A model generated the notes under the pieces. The model searched no databases. It was not told where the DNA came from and saw nothing but the letters and a program-made list of their open reading frames with translations. A DNA stretch of 64,000 nucleotides from Ctenosaura bakeri (taxonomy: Eukaryota > Chordata > Lepidosauria > Squamata > Iguanidae), in NCBI GenBank assembly GCA_948474755.1, contig CAOLHI010001649.1:1-64000 (forward strand), given 5' to 3'. This document shows, in pieces, positions 55,064-64,000 of this stretch; within the stretch, counting starts at the first letter, position 1; every line of letters begins with the position of its first letter. Both the position numbers and the translations under genes were made by a program.

Positions 55064-55675
55064 GAGAGTCAGTGTGGTATAGTAGTTTGGAGCTAGGGAG
55101 ATCAAAGTTAACGGCCCTTTTCGCATCCTTTTTTTCTTGCGCGAGTGCCCCTTGAACGTCGTGTGAGTGTGAGTGGGAGCATCACTCCATATGATGCACT
55201 CCCCCTCACGTGATGCTCACGAGGCTAAAGCGGGGCATGCACGCATGTTTTGATTTTCACCTTTAAGCCAAAAATGCCCCGCGCTTGTGCAATGCTCGCG
55301 GCGCGCTCGTGCACTTACCCGTGTGTGGTGCTTCAGCGAGCAGGGGCGGTCGCGCTTCCTTCCCCAGTGCAGCCTACAACTCCCAGGCTGCGCTGAGGAA
55401 CGAAGGGGCGGGGTGCTAGGGCAACGGTCGTGTTAACAGGAAGCGGTACGAAGGAGAGGGGAAGCAGCAGCGTTTCGGATGAGGCTTCTTGTGCGAGATG
55501 CCCTCCCCGTTGCGCAAAAGGGTAACGTGCAAAAAGGGCCAACATCTCTACTGAGACTTGAACCTCACTAAGTAACCATGGTCAGGTTACTCTTGGACCA
55601 ATCACTTGTGAGGAAAAACTGAGGAGGATGAGAGCCACGTGTACCGCCTTGAGCTTCTTGGAAGAAAGACATTAC
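55064..55675 (+). mobile_element. tRNA-derived SINE with L2-like end, split by a MITE
   Basis: GAGAGTCAGTGTGGTATAGT and TTTGGAGCTAGGGAGA precede the MITE; after it come ACTTGAACCTCACTAAG, CCATGGTCAGGTTACTC, ACTGAGGAGGATGAGAG and TACCGCCTTGAGCTTCTTGG. This order of head, B-box region and GCCTTGAG..GAAGAAAG tail fits a tRNA SINE distinct from the Sauria type. Confidence 0.65.
55113..55540 (+). mobile_element. GGCC-ended MITE, family 2 (428 bp), nested in a SINE
   Basis: Ends GGCCCTTTTCGCA and TGCAAAAAGGGCC with a perfect AAC duplication (55110-55112 and 55541-55543). CpG-rich interior shared with 48244-48675. Confidence 0.87.
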
Positions 55676-55985
55676 ATTGCATTGAAGATGCAACACCACT
55701 GTAACATTGTAGGTGAGCATAATAACCTAGGGGTGTCTTCTTTTGCAGATTGTATGTCTTAAAAAAAAGTGAATTGTGTACATCTAAATGTATAATGACC
55801 ACGCTTTGTCTTCAACCTTCAGTGTAACTGTGTTTGTTATCATAGCCTACCTGAGATCAAAATCTGGAGTGGGAAGAACCATATAGTAGTGTCAGTAGTA
55901 AAACTCAGGGTAGGATATTTAAAGCTTTATTGTACTGCTTTTCATTTTTTTAAACAAAAGCCAAAAGTGGTTCACAATAAATTTT
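55676..55985. other. Unassigned DNA, possible L2 tail scrap
   Basis: AAAGCTTTATTGTACTGC near 55919 and CAAAAGTGGTTCACAATAAA near 55961 resemble a reverse L2 3' end. No gene seen. Confidence 0.35.
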
Positions 55986-56135
55986 GTCATTGTTGTGTGA
56001 CTTCAAATCATTTCCAACTTATGGCAACCCACAAGGTGAACCTAGTGGGTTTCCTTGGCCAAGCAAGGATCTGAATCCTTTTTCTACAGAGTCAGAGTCT
56101 AATGTTCAAACCACTGCACCATGTTGGATCTCTCA
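55986..56135 (-). mobile_element. Sauria-type SINE, internally deleted
   Basis: GACTTCAAATCATTTCCAAC, ACTTATGGCAACCC, GGATCTGAATCC and CAAACCACTGCACCATG are in reverse order. The central body is missing, leaving 150 bp. Confidence 0.8.
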
Positions 56136-56699
56136 CAATAAATATAAAGGTTTTGTGGGTTTTACTGTTTTTATTGTTTTATCCCTTTTTAAATGTTGGC
56201 TAATGTTTTACTGTATCACAATAAATATATAGATACAATAAAACAGTAGCCAAAATAATAAAATGACAAAACAATAAAAAGAGTAAAGTCCACAAAACCA
56301 AGGGTAATTTACAGAGTCAACAATGATCAGGAAAACACCTATGTAAAAGTACAGTTCCCCAAGCTACTTAGAATAAAAATGGTAGGATGTAACTATAATA
56401 CATAAAATAAATGTATGAACCTAGTGGTCATTTCTAGGTTTAATGGGTAGGAATGTGGCAGCCTGTGGGGAAGAGATAGCCCAAACTCATCCATCTTTGC
56501 ATTAAAATGAGAAAGCCTTCTATGGTTAGAATTTTCTATGCATAATATAAGCCACTAAAGGACATTTTGTGTTATCAGGGTCTGCATCTCCATTCTGTGT
56601 TTGCATCCCGACTAGCAACTCTTAAGCACACCCATAATGGGTTAACTCTCCATCATAAAGGGGATACCACTGGTGGACAGAAGTAAGAAGCAAAAATGC
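56136..56699. other. Unassigned AT-rich DNA
   Basis: AATAAATATA and AATAAAAC-rich sequence at 56215-56290. No gene recognised. Confidence 0.35.
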
Positions 56700-57010
56700 T
56701 TTTTATTAGGATAAGAGCCATTTAATTAATTGTTTGAAGTGCATCTAAGGAAAACCGCTTGCACTGTAAACGGACCCATTAAAGACATTCCTTTCAAAGA
56801 GCAGTACCGTTACTGATCACCATGTCCAATTTCTGGTTTCCTTTGAGGAAGCAAACAATGGTGGGTTTTGACTACCACTATCTTATTTTACAAGCATTAA
56901 TGAACAATTAGTCAGCACTAGCACTCTTTCCATCAGTAATCCCATAGCAGGATCACTAATCTCCACCACTAGCAGCTAATGATGAAGGTCTCTTAAGCTT
57001 TACTTCTTAT
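56700..57010. promoter_or_regulatory. Weak candidate conserved noncoding stretch (inference)
   Basis: Free of recognisable repeats. It contains RUNX-type AACCGC and ACCAC cores, AACAATGG (SOX-type) and several TAAT cores such as CATTAATGAACAATTAG. Composition alone suggests it; there is no proof. Confidence 0.2.
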
Positions 57011-58413
57011 CTCAGCCAGTTCTTAATACTTGCATAAGTATGCCCTCTGAAAAGGGGCCCCCCTACCGCTCTGTAACTTGAATACAAAAGGTTGGTGAAA
57101 TTTTTGAAGGGTTTGCTCTTCAATAACACTTCGACATTTGCTTGTGTATGTGCCTTCCTAATACAACAAACACAAGTGATCAGCAGAAGACTAGAGAGGT
57201 CACCAGGGGCCTTTCGGTTCCATCTGTGCTGAAAGACTTATAACAATGCAGTCATGCTCTTTTCTACCCTGTCCTCCACAGCCCAGTCACAACAGCTAAA
57301 CATGAAGCTCAGAACTGGAAGCAGAAGCAAGGTAACATGTTTGTTTGTTTGTTTGTTTGTTTGACAATATTAAAACACAGCTGGCCATATTTGTATCAGC
57401 AACAACACTGAAAGTACAATCCCATAACTATGTTTACTGAATCACTGGAAACTTTTCTGAGTTGGTCTGACTTGGCCACCATGACCTCTTCTGCCCCCAC
57501 CTTTTTTGGGGGGAGGGGGTACATCTCAGAGCCCCTACCAAATTTGGCAGCATGGCAGCAATATAAACTATGTTTTTATGCTAGAAGAAGCTTTGTGTGG
57601 AACACATTGTACAAGAAAGGACTTGTACTCCACAAGTCTCCAGGAAGGGCAATTCTTTCTTAAAACAAGGCACCATTCTCTCACATACATTAGTTTAGAG
57701 AAGGACTTGCAAAACAGAAAGTTATTTTTTCCTAGTTCCAGTTACTGTATGCCTAATTTTGGTGAAGTGTGGTGAGGGTGTAGGGCACCATGGAATTCAA
57801 GATCTGAGACGAGACCCTGGGCCCATCCAAGCTATATACCTATGATTTATGTAGCTCAATAATATGCCCTGTCTGGCTAGCAGTGTTTATTCAAAGCCTC
57901 AGTGCTTGAGATCATTAGCAGAAGATTCCTGAAACTAAACCTGAGTTAATCAACTTTTTTTTTAATCAACAGTTCCCATCATTATTTCAGAATATGAATT
58001 ATAAATGGGATTTTCAGTTGCCATTGATTTCTAGGTTATCACTCAGGATCAAAAAGCACTAGAGATCTTACACATTAATCACAATTTACAGCTCTTGCGT
58101 GAAGGTGAAGGAGTGATGAGAAAGTAATGACATGCTATTGGAAATTCTTGTAGGAGTAAATATAGGTAAAGGCATTCCCTCTTTCCATGCCATTCTGCAT
58201 CCTGAATTTGTGTTGGGCAATAGTTCTGATTGTGCAAAATTTTCTGTTTTACACTCTCAGTTGAACGCATTTTTGTCTTTTTCAGGATCTCAGACTCCCA
58301 AATGACAATTGCTGACATCATTTCTGGCCAAGACAGCATAACATTTGCACTGAGTTAGATTTTAGAGGAAGTCAATTACACATTAGCCCATTAAAATCAA
58401 TAAGGCAAGTTGT
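57011..58413. other. Unassigned DNA with (GTTT)n
   Basis: (GTTT)n of about six units at 57340-57362. No gene or transposon recognised. Confidence 0.4.
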
Positions 58414-58482
58414 AAGTATGTATGTGCCTTCCAGTTGCCTGTCACATTACAGCAACCCCATGAATTTCAGCAGGGAAATATC
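58414..58482 (-). mobile_element. Bov-B or Sauria SINE 3' tail fragment
   Basis: TATGTGCCTTCCAGTTGCC and CAGCAACCCCATGAATTTCA are the reverse of the Bov-B-type 3' end. Confidence 0.6.
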
Positions 58483-59178
58483 CATTTAATGTCATGTTTC
58501 TTCCAGCGACAGCTAGGTTTTTGTATTATACCCAGTAGCTGATTTCATCATTAAAATCTGCATGCACTATAGCGCATTTTCTAAAGAAGAGAGATAGAGA
58601 TTATAGAAAATGAAATAATTATGAATAACAAATCTTATTCTGATATTTGATACATGGGGTTTTACAGAAATTTGTACAGATCTTTTAAAAATACAGCCTT
58701 ACTTATATCATGTTTTGCACAGTGTAATAATAATAATAATAATACAAATGAGCATTGCAAAAAAGGAAATAAATTGCAATCAATAAAGTGGATATAGGGA
58801 ATCAAAATTAAGTGCCTACGAAACAAAAATCAAGATGCAAAATTTCCACTTCACAGATAGCTAATCTGCTAAAGAGTCTTTTCATTTTTGCTCTCTAAAT
58901 CATATATTCATTATCCAAATTGCCTCTTCCTGAAGTGATAATATAGTGTGTTGTAACATGCCCTGACAGGACACAAATTGACTCTTTGTGCTGAGATTCT
59001 ACCCAGGCAATGTAAAGGAAATATCTCACTCTATTATCTGTTGTCTGTATGAGCCAACAGATTACATGGTTCACTGAGTAGCTGAATAACTTTTAGACAG
59101 TTTGCTCATATCTATTTACACATTTTCCAGGAAAAAAAATACATTAGCACCAGAGAAAATGTCTCCTTTTCTCTCTCC

Positions 59179-59179
<1 letters not shown>
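58483..59179. other. Unassigned intergenic DNA
   Basis: A (TAA)n run lies at 58726-58743. No gene recognised. Confidence 0.4.

Positions 59180-59206
<27 letters not shown>
59180..59206 (+). repeat. (TG)n microsatellite
   Basis: About 13 TG units. Confidence 0.95.
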
Positions 59207-59209
<3 letters not shown>

Positions 59210-59959
59210 TAATAAGTAAAATATTCTGAACAAAGCACACATGTGAAACAAGAGAATTTGCTTTCCACGTAGATATGGAGACAGAGCAGCCAAATGCAAA
59301 TAACAAAAATCCCCTGTACCTTTAACACTTGTACGAAAAAGAGAATGTTGGTAGGTACAGGTTATCACACAATGGGAAGAAATTTTGCTCCAGAGAATTT
59401 CTGCTGTGGCAAAAAAAGAAAAAAGAAAAAAAGAAAAGTACAAAGGAATAAAACGTAACACAACTTAAGCGTAGCACAACTGTTAGAGGTTCAGGAGTGC
59501 TATCCTCTTTTCCATGTAGTTAAAGGACTAGCCTGAGGTGACCTCCTGAAGTGCACATTGACATTGGTGAAGGGACAAAATTTCTGCCACCACACCTGAG
59601 AACAGCAGCATAAACTAGTGGGGCAGGCTCTTCCCCCTTTCTTCACTGCCTAACAGTAGGACTGGTCCTACCTTCAATGTGGCGACAGGCAAATGATGCC
59701 CCTCATAATTAGTTTTGATTTTCCAAGCTGTCTCATGGAGAGTCTTGAGGGTCATTTCAAGAACTTTGCAAGAAATTCCCAGGCAAAGTTTAGGGGAACT
59801 CTCTGAAATCCTCTCCCCATTTCCAATGCAAACTAACTCTTGCAAGGGGTTGAAAGGGGAACCAGAAGTTGGCAAGCTGCTGAGAGACTCATTCTTGAGA
59901 CTATCCAAGGCACAGAGAGAGCAGAATTCGGAAATATTTCCTTTGGAGACTACTACATA
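59207..59959. other. Unassigned intergenic DNA
   Basis: An A/G simple tract lies at 59410-59438. No gene recognised. Confidence 0.4.
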
Positions 59960-60018
59960 TTATATGGCTGGGAGATTCTCGGAGTTGTAGACTACAAAGG
60001 TGACTTTCCCAAGCTCTG
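59960..60018. mobile_element. Right arm of an AGCTTGG-ended hAT-like MITE
   Basis: GGCTGGGAGATTCTCGGAG, TTGTAGACTACAAAGG and GACTTTCCCAAGCTCTG. The left arm is not recognisable. Confidence 0.6.
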
Positions 60019-60127
60019 ATTATATCATTGATCTTTCAAGGAAATCTGGGCTCAAACGGGGCCTGGTGTTTCTAAACCAGACTGTGCAGATTCCAAATTC
60101 CAATTGCTGACTTCTCTACTATGTAAG

Positions 60128-60361
60128 GAGAGCCAGTGTGCTGCAGTGGTTTGAGCATTCAACTATGATTCTGAAGACCAGGGTTCAAATCCCAAGTCAG
60201 TCATGGAAACCCACTGGATGACCTTGAGGAAGTCACGCTCTCTCAACCTCAGAGGAAAGCAAAGGCAGACCCCCCTCTGAACAAATCTTGCCAAGAAAAC
60301 TCTACAATAGGTTCACCTTAGGGTTGCCATAAGTAGGAAATGACACAACATACAACAACAA
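60128..60361 (+). mobile_element. Sauria-type SINE with Bov-B tail
   Basis: GAGAGCCAGTGTGCTGCAGT, TTTGAGCATTCAACTATG, B box GGGTTCAAATCCC, CAAATCTTGCCAAGAAAACT, GGGTTGCCATAAGTAGG and (CAA)n. This is one of the best preserved copies in the window, although the TTGAAGGCA part of the tail is altered. Confidence 0.92.
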
Positions 60362-61427
60362 CTGCTGCTGTTACTTAAGAGTGGTTCCTGGAATCTTCTG
60401 CTATTGTGAGAGGCAATAGTCCATATCCAGGTTTCCATATCAGACATATGGCATCTCTAGTTTAAAAAGTCTCAGAGACTAGGGAGTGCTTCTTCCTCAG
60501 ACACTTCCCATCATTGGACCAGATGATGTGCTTCAATGCATGACTCTTATGTTTTCTTGCCAGAGCAGAAGATCAAATGACCTCATAGTAGTTGTGGTGA
60601 TGGTGATTTTGCTCCAGGATCTGCTTTCTGTGCATTTAAGGGCTCTGCTCCCTTAAGTTGCCTCCAACCAGTTTTGGAGGATCCTCCATTCATTTCACAC
60701 CACAGTTCATTTCATTCAGCAGGGTATTTCACTGCTCTCTGTGGCACTTTGGGGGTCCTGAAGTGGCTGCTATGGAGACGTGAGAAAGTCTGCTTCCTCC
60801 AGTCTATTTCCTTGTTCCTAAATCCAGATCCAGTGCAGACCAGACGAACAAGAAGCAGAAGCAACAAGAGGAAAAGGGGGAAGAGGAGTGGAGCTTATCA
60901 TCAATAACAACAATATGAGAAATTTCTAGGACCTGAAAACCTTGTTGAGGCTAACGAAGTCATCTGCTCAATATCTATATACCAAGGGAGAAATGCAGAT
61001 GAAGCATCTCTTCTCAGACAGTGGCAACTGTTGTTGCTAAGCCAGTGTGGCAGTGATTCGGCTTCAGATTTCAGTGTGAATTTGAGAGGAGCCATCCAAT
61101 GATCCCATTTCCAAAATAGGTGCAACACCTTGGATGCCTTCTTTATATTTTGGGGTCACATTCTGAGTGGATTCTCTTTCCCAGTGCCATGGGAGCCACC
61201 AGCCACTATTGCTCATACAGTCAATGCAGATGAACATGTGGATGTGTTATCTGTATTGCACTGCACATGCTGATATGTGGTTTTATTTTTGACTACACTG
61301 TGTGGGTGGGGCTATGTGTATATTTTCAGTGCAATGAGAATGTATTCTATTATCTTGGATAGCGGGAAAGTTTTAATATCACAGTATTTCAGTGCTGGAT
61401 AAAAAAGTCATATCAAAAAATTGTAAA
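60362..61427. other. Unassigned intergenic DNA
   Basis: No gene or repeat recognised. Confidence 0.4.
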
Positions 61428-61615
61428 TAAGTTATACTGCTTGGTAAAATTGAAGTACATAGAAAAAGAGGAGGACTACACTACAGATGGATTGATTCAA
61501 GCAAGGAGACCACAGCCGTAAGTTTGCAAGGCAGTTGAAGACTGGGCCTCTTGGATGTCTCTTTCATAGGGTCCGCATAATTCAAAGTTGACTTGATGTT
61601 ATATAACAATGACAA
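61428..61615 (+). pseudogene. Bov-B (RTE) LINE 3' end, decayed
   Basis: GAAAAAGAGGAGGACTACAC, CAGATGGATTGATTCAAGCA, GGAGACCACAGCCGTAAG and CATAGGGTCCGCATAATTC follow the end of the Bov-B ORF2, which normally encodes a basic RGRP..RWIDS-type segment, and its 3' tail. Frames are shifted and stopped. This LINE type would provide the machinery for the Sauria SINEs, whose tails share the GGGT(C/T)GCCATAA block. Confidence 0.7.
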
Positions 61616-63289
61616 AGCGGAACTAAAATGAATTTATTATTTTCTGCATGGACAAAAAAGCAAAAAAACGAGTCTGCCATACCTCATTCCTCTTGGCAAT
61701 ATTCATTCATTTATTTGTTTATTCATTTTGCATTCAGTGGCCTCTACTGCTGGACATATTAAATCTGTTTTGCTATGTAATTTACATATCATTGAATATG
61801 ATTGGCTACTTAGTTTCCCATTCACTATAAAAGTCCTTGATTTCCCAAATCACATATGAGACTACTTCAGAAATGACAAGGAGGCATTAACTAGGGTTAA
61901 ATGGTAGTATATCATCAACTGATAGGAGAAACAAATGAACAAATCAGAATTGTTTTTATAAATGATGGTCATTTTCTCAATTTCATTTTCAAGAACTATT
62001 TGCAACCTGCCACTGTGAATGGTCATTACTATGTATTAAAGTATACTAGTGATTGGCTGCTGAAACAGTGAGAGGTTTCATATGTGAAAGTTTCACCTTC
62101 AAAGTGCACTTGCGTGGGGATGGCTAGAGTTATAACTCTGCAGTATCAATGCTCTGCTGTGACAGTGACTCAATGCGGTGAACAACCTGCACTGTTAGGC
62201 ATTGATGGAGTGGCTATTTCCTTTATTTATCATGATACACTGGAATAAATGGTAAAGCTGGTGTAGTCCCCAATGTAAGCCTTGGATGCAGTCTACCAGG
62301 TTTCACAGCCATAGGACTTGGCTGATTGGTTCCCTTGCCTGCGTATTCGGGCAACAAATCTGGCTAATGGAAGAAGCTGTTGTGACAGTCGTTGGTATGC
62401 TCTGATTGAAAATTCAGCTACATAACCCTCCTTGAACTGTTTATCTTAACGTACTTATTTAAATAACATTCAGACAGACAGGTCTCTTCTTCCTTGGATT
62501 TTTTTATTCTTTCATGTATGCTTTATCAGCTGAAGCTCCAGTACTCCCCAACTTTGCATGTGTTTGATGTTGCATGTAAACTGAAGGGCACAATTCCAGT
62601 GTGTGTCCTCAGTCATTCAGGGTATTTTTTTATGAGCTTTTTGACTTCAAACCAGGTAAACAAAATAATAGTAAGACCATGAATGCAAATACAATCCATA
62701 CATAAGTTTACTTCTTCTGTCTATACAGACATACAGTAAGAAGGTAGGAAGGTCACATTTGAACATACCCAAGTCTAGTGGAAGCACTAAACACAGCTGG
62801 AACAAAAGGCAGCCAGTACTAGTGAAAGGTGCTGAAGAATACAGCCGAGCACAAATGATTAATAGGAAAGAAATTTTCTAGTTATTTTTCCCCCTCCTTT
62901 TCTGATTGTGCACTATTCAAAAACCGCTCCTGATATTTGCAAGTACAGTTCATGGTTTGAAGAACCTTCCTCAAAGCTGACACATTTCTGCTTTGTGGCT
63001 AGTTTGTCAAGTATTTACTTTCAGCATTATTGTGAAGTTGTTTGTTTTGTCACAGATACTTAGATATGCCTCTATGGTACTTGTATAGCTTACTGTCCAA
63101 ATGGTTTATGTTTTGGACTGGATTCAAAAGTTTGTGACTGTGCTCAAAAAATAAGGAGGCAGATGAATAAAACTAGGGCCACATCTTTACTGATCTTTAG
63201 GGGATGGAGGATGTTTCGAGTGGCTCAGTTTCACGCCACCACGGTACTTTCCTGTTATATGAAAGTCTTTGAAAACCAGTTTTCAAAGC
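61616..63289. other. Unassigned intergenic DNA
   Basis: No gene or repeat recognised. The stretch 61860-62060 is repeat-poor. Confidence 0.4.
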
Positions 63290-63425
63290 CTATTTGCAAT
63301 TCTGGATTTTTTCTGCCCAAAATTTGCACTTGGTTGTCTGGCCAAGAAAGCAGCACATTCTGTGCAGAAAATAATATTAATAATGCTATTTTCTGTGCAA
63401 AACAACCATGTGTGCAGAACAAGTG
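63290..63425. repeat. Cluster of TGTGCAGAA motifs, related to 30555-30680
   Basis: TTCTGTGCAGAAAATA (63358), TTTTCTGTGCAAAAC (63389), TGTGTGCAGAACAAG (63409) and TTTGCAC (63323) recur. Family unknown; two loci share this texture. Confidence 0.45.
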
Positions 63426-64000
63426 CCAAACTATGAAGATTATCATCAGTCAAGAATTCTTCTGGTCAGGTTTTCTCAATAATTGAAAAATATGTTTTTA
63501 AAGCATTTCTGAATATTTTTTAATATTGTTTCCATCTCTAGAGGTGAGTTTGTATCAGTTTAGATTTTCTGAACAAATATAGAACAGACTTAATTTGCAT
63601 TGTTTAGATTTTTTTTTAAAGTTTTAAATTAGCATGGCTTCAAATAGGATGAGATATTTAATTTTTTTATATTTTTTAAAACTTTATTTTTATTACAAAT
63701 AATAATAAAAAAGAGAAAACATATAACATCCTATACAATTTGCTTATAACAATCTTCTTTTAAATTTATAAATCTCATATTCATTAATGTTTCTAAATAA
63801 AGTTAAATTGAAGCAAAATATAATTTGTGTTTCTACTTCCTTCTTACCCTTCCTTGGAGACCATTCCTTTGTCTGTATCTTATACTTCATTTTCATTTAT
63901 TATCCTCTTTCATCAAATTTTGTCTGCTCTGTGCAACTTATTCTATTTCCTCATTTTTGTGTACCTCCTGTCAGTGTTGTTGTTTCATACGTGCACATAT
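63426..64000. other. Unassigned AT-rich DNA
   Basis: T- and A-rich tracts at 63510-63530 and 63607-63710. No gene or repeat recognised. Confidence 0.4.

Overview
This window looks like squamate nuclear DNA, most probably from an iguanian lizard. I find no host protein-coding gene, no functional tRNA or rRNA gene and no CRISPR array. The organism call rests on the repeats: Sauria-type tRNA SINEs with Bov-B tails, a 5S rRNA-derived SINE with a similar tail, tRNA SINEs with L2-like tails, CR1, L2, Bov-B (RTE) and Penelope-like fragments, a SPIN-like hAT element and many palindromic MITEs. Base composition is AT-rich and CpG-poor outside young elements. The open reading frames are short and random. 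Only two carry recognisable protein: a 5'-truncated L2 reverse-transcriptase C-terminus (minus strand, about 21.8-22.6 kb) and the end of a Penelope-like GIY-YIG domain (plus strand, about 17.9-18.1 kb).

Layout. 0-8 kb: a palindromic hAT-like MITE, two GGCC-ended MITEs, a TTTC microsatellite and a GC-rich 456-bp MITE. 8-17 kb: CR1 and L2 fragments, Sauria SINEs, an L2-tailed SINE and a repeat-poor stretch (9.4-10.2 kb) that resembles a conserved noncoding element. 17.8-22.7 kb: Penelope 3' end, a 411-bp MITE, a second L2-tailed SINE, a solo LTR inside a GTTAC-rich repeat, and a young L2 insertion. 25-29 kb: a 425-bp MITE, the 5S-derived SINE and Sauria SINEs. 33.1-36.8 kb: a stack in which a MITE was split by a CR1 3' end, and that CR1 was split again by a 1,873-bp SPIN-like hAT and by a solo LTR. 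38-49 kb: SINEs, more MITEs including one inserted in another, and a Tigger-like element. 50.8-52 kb: a palindromic MITE split by a 967-bp solo LTR. 52-64 kb: more MITEs, SINEs and a Bov-B 3' end.

The main result is a group of about 16 nonautonomous elements whose ends begin GGCC(A/C)TTT and which are flanked by 3-bp target duplications (TAA, TGA, AAT, AAC, ATA, AAA). Together they cover about 4.7 kb. Ends and target size fit the PIF/Harbinger superfamily. No transposase is present, so they must have been mobilised from elsewhere. Insertion sites that can be read through in sibling copies give the relative order of several events. Family names are from recognition by eye; none was checked by a database search.
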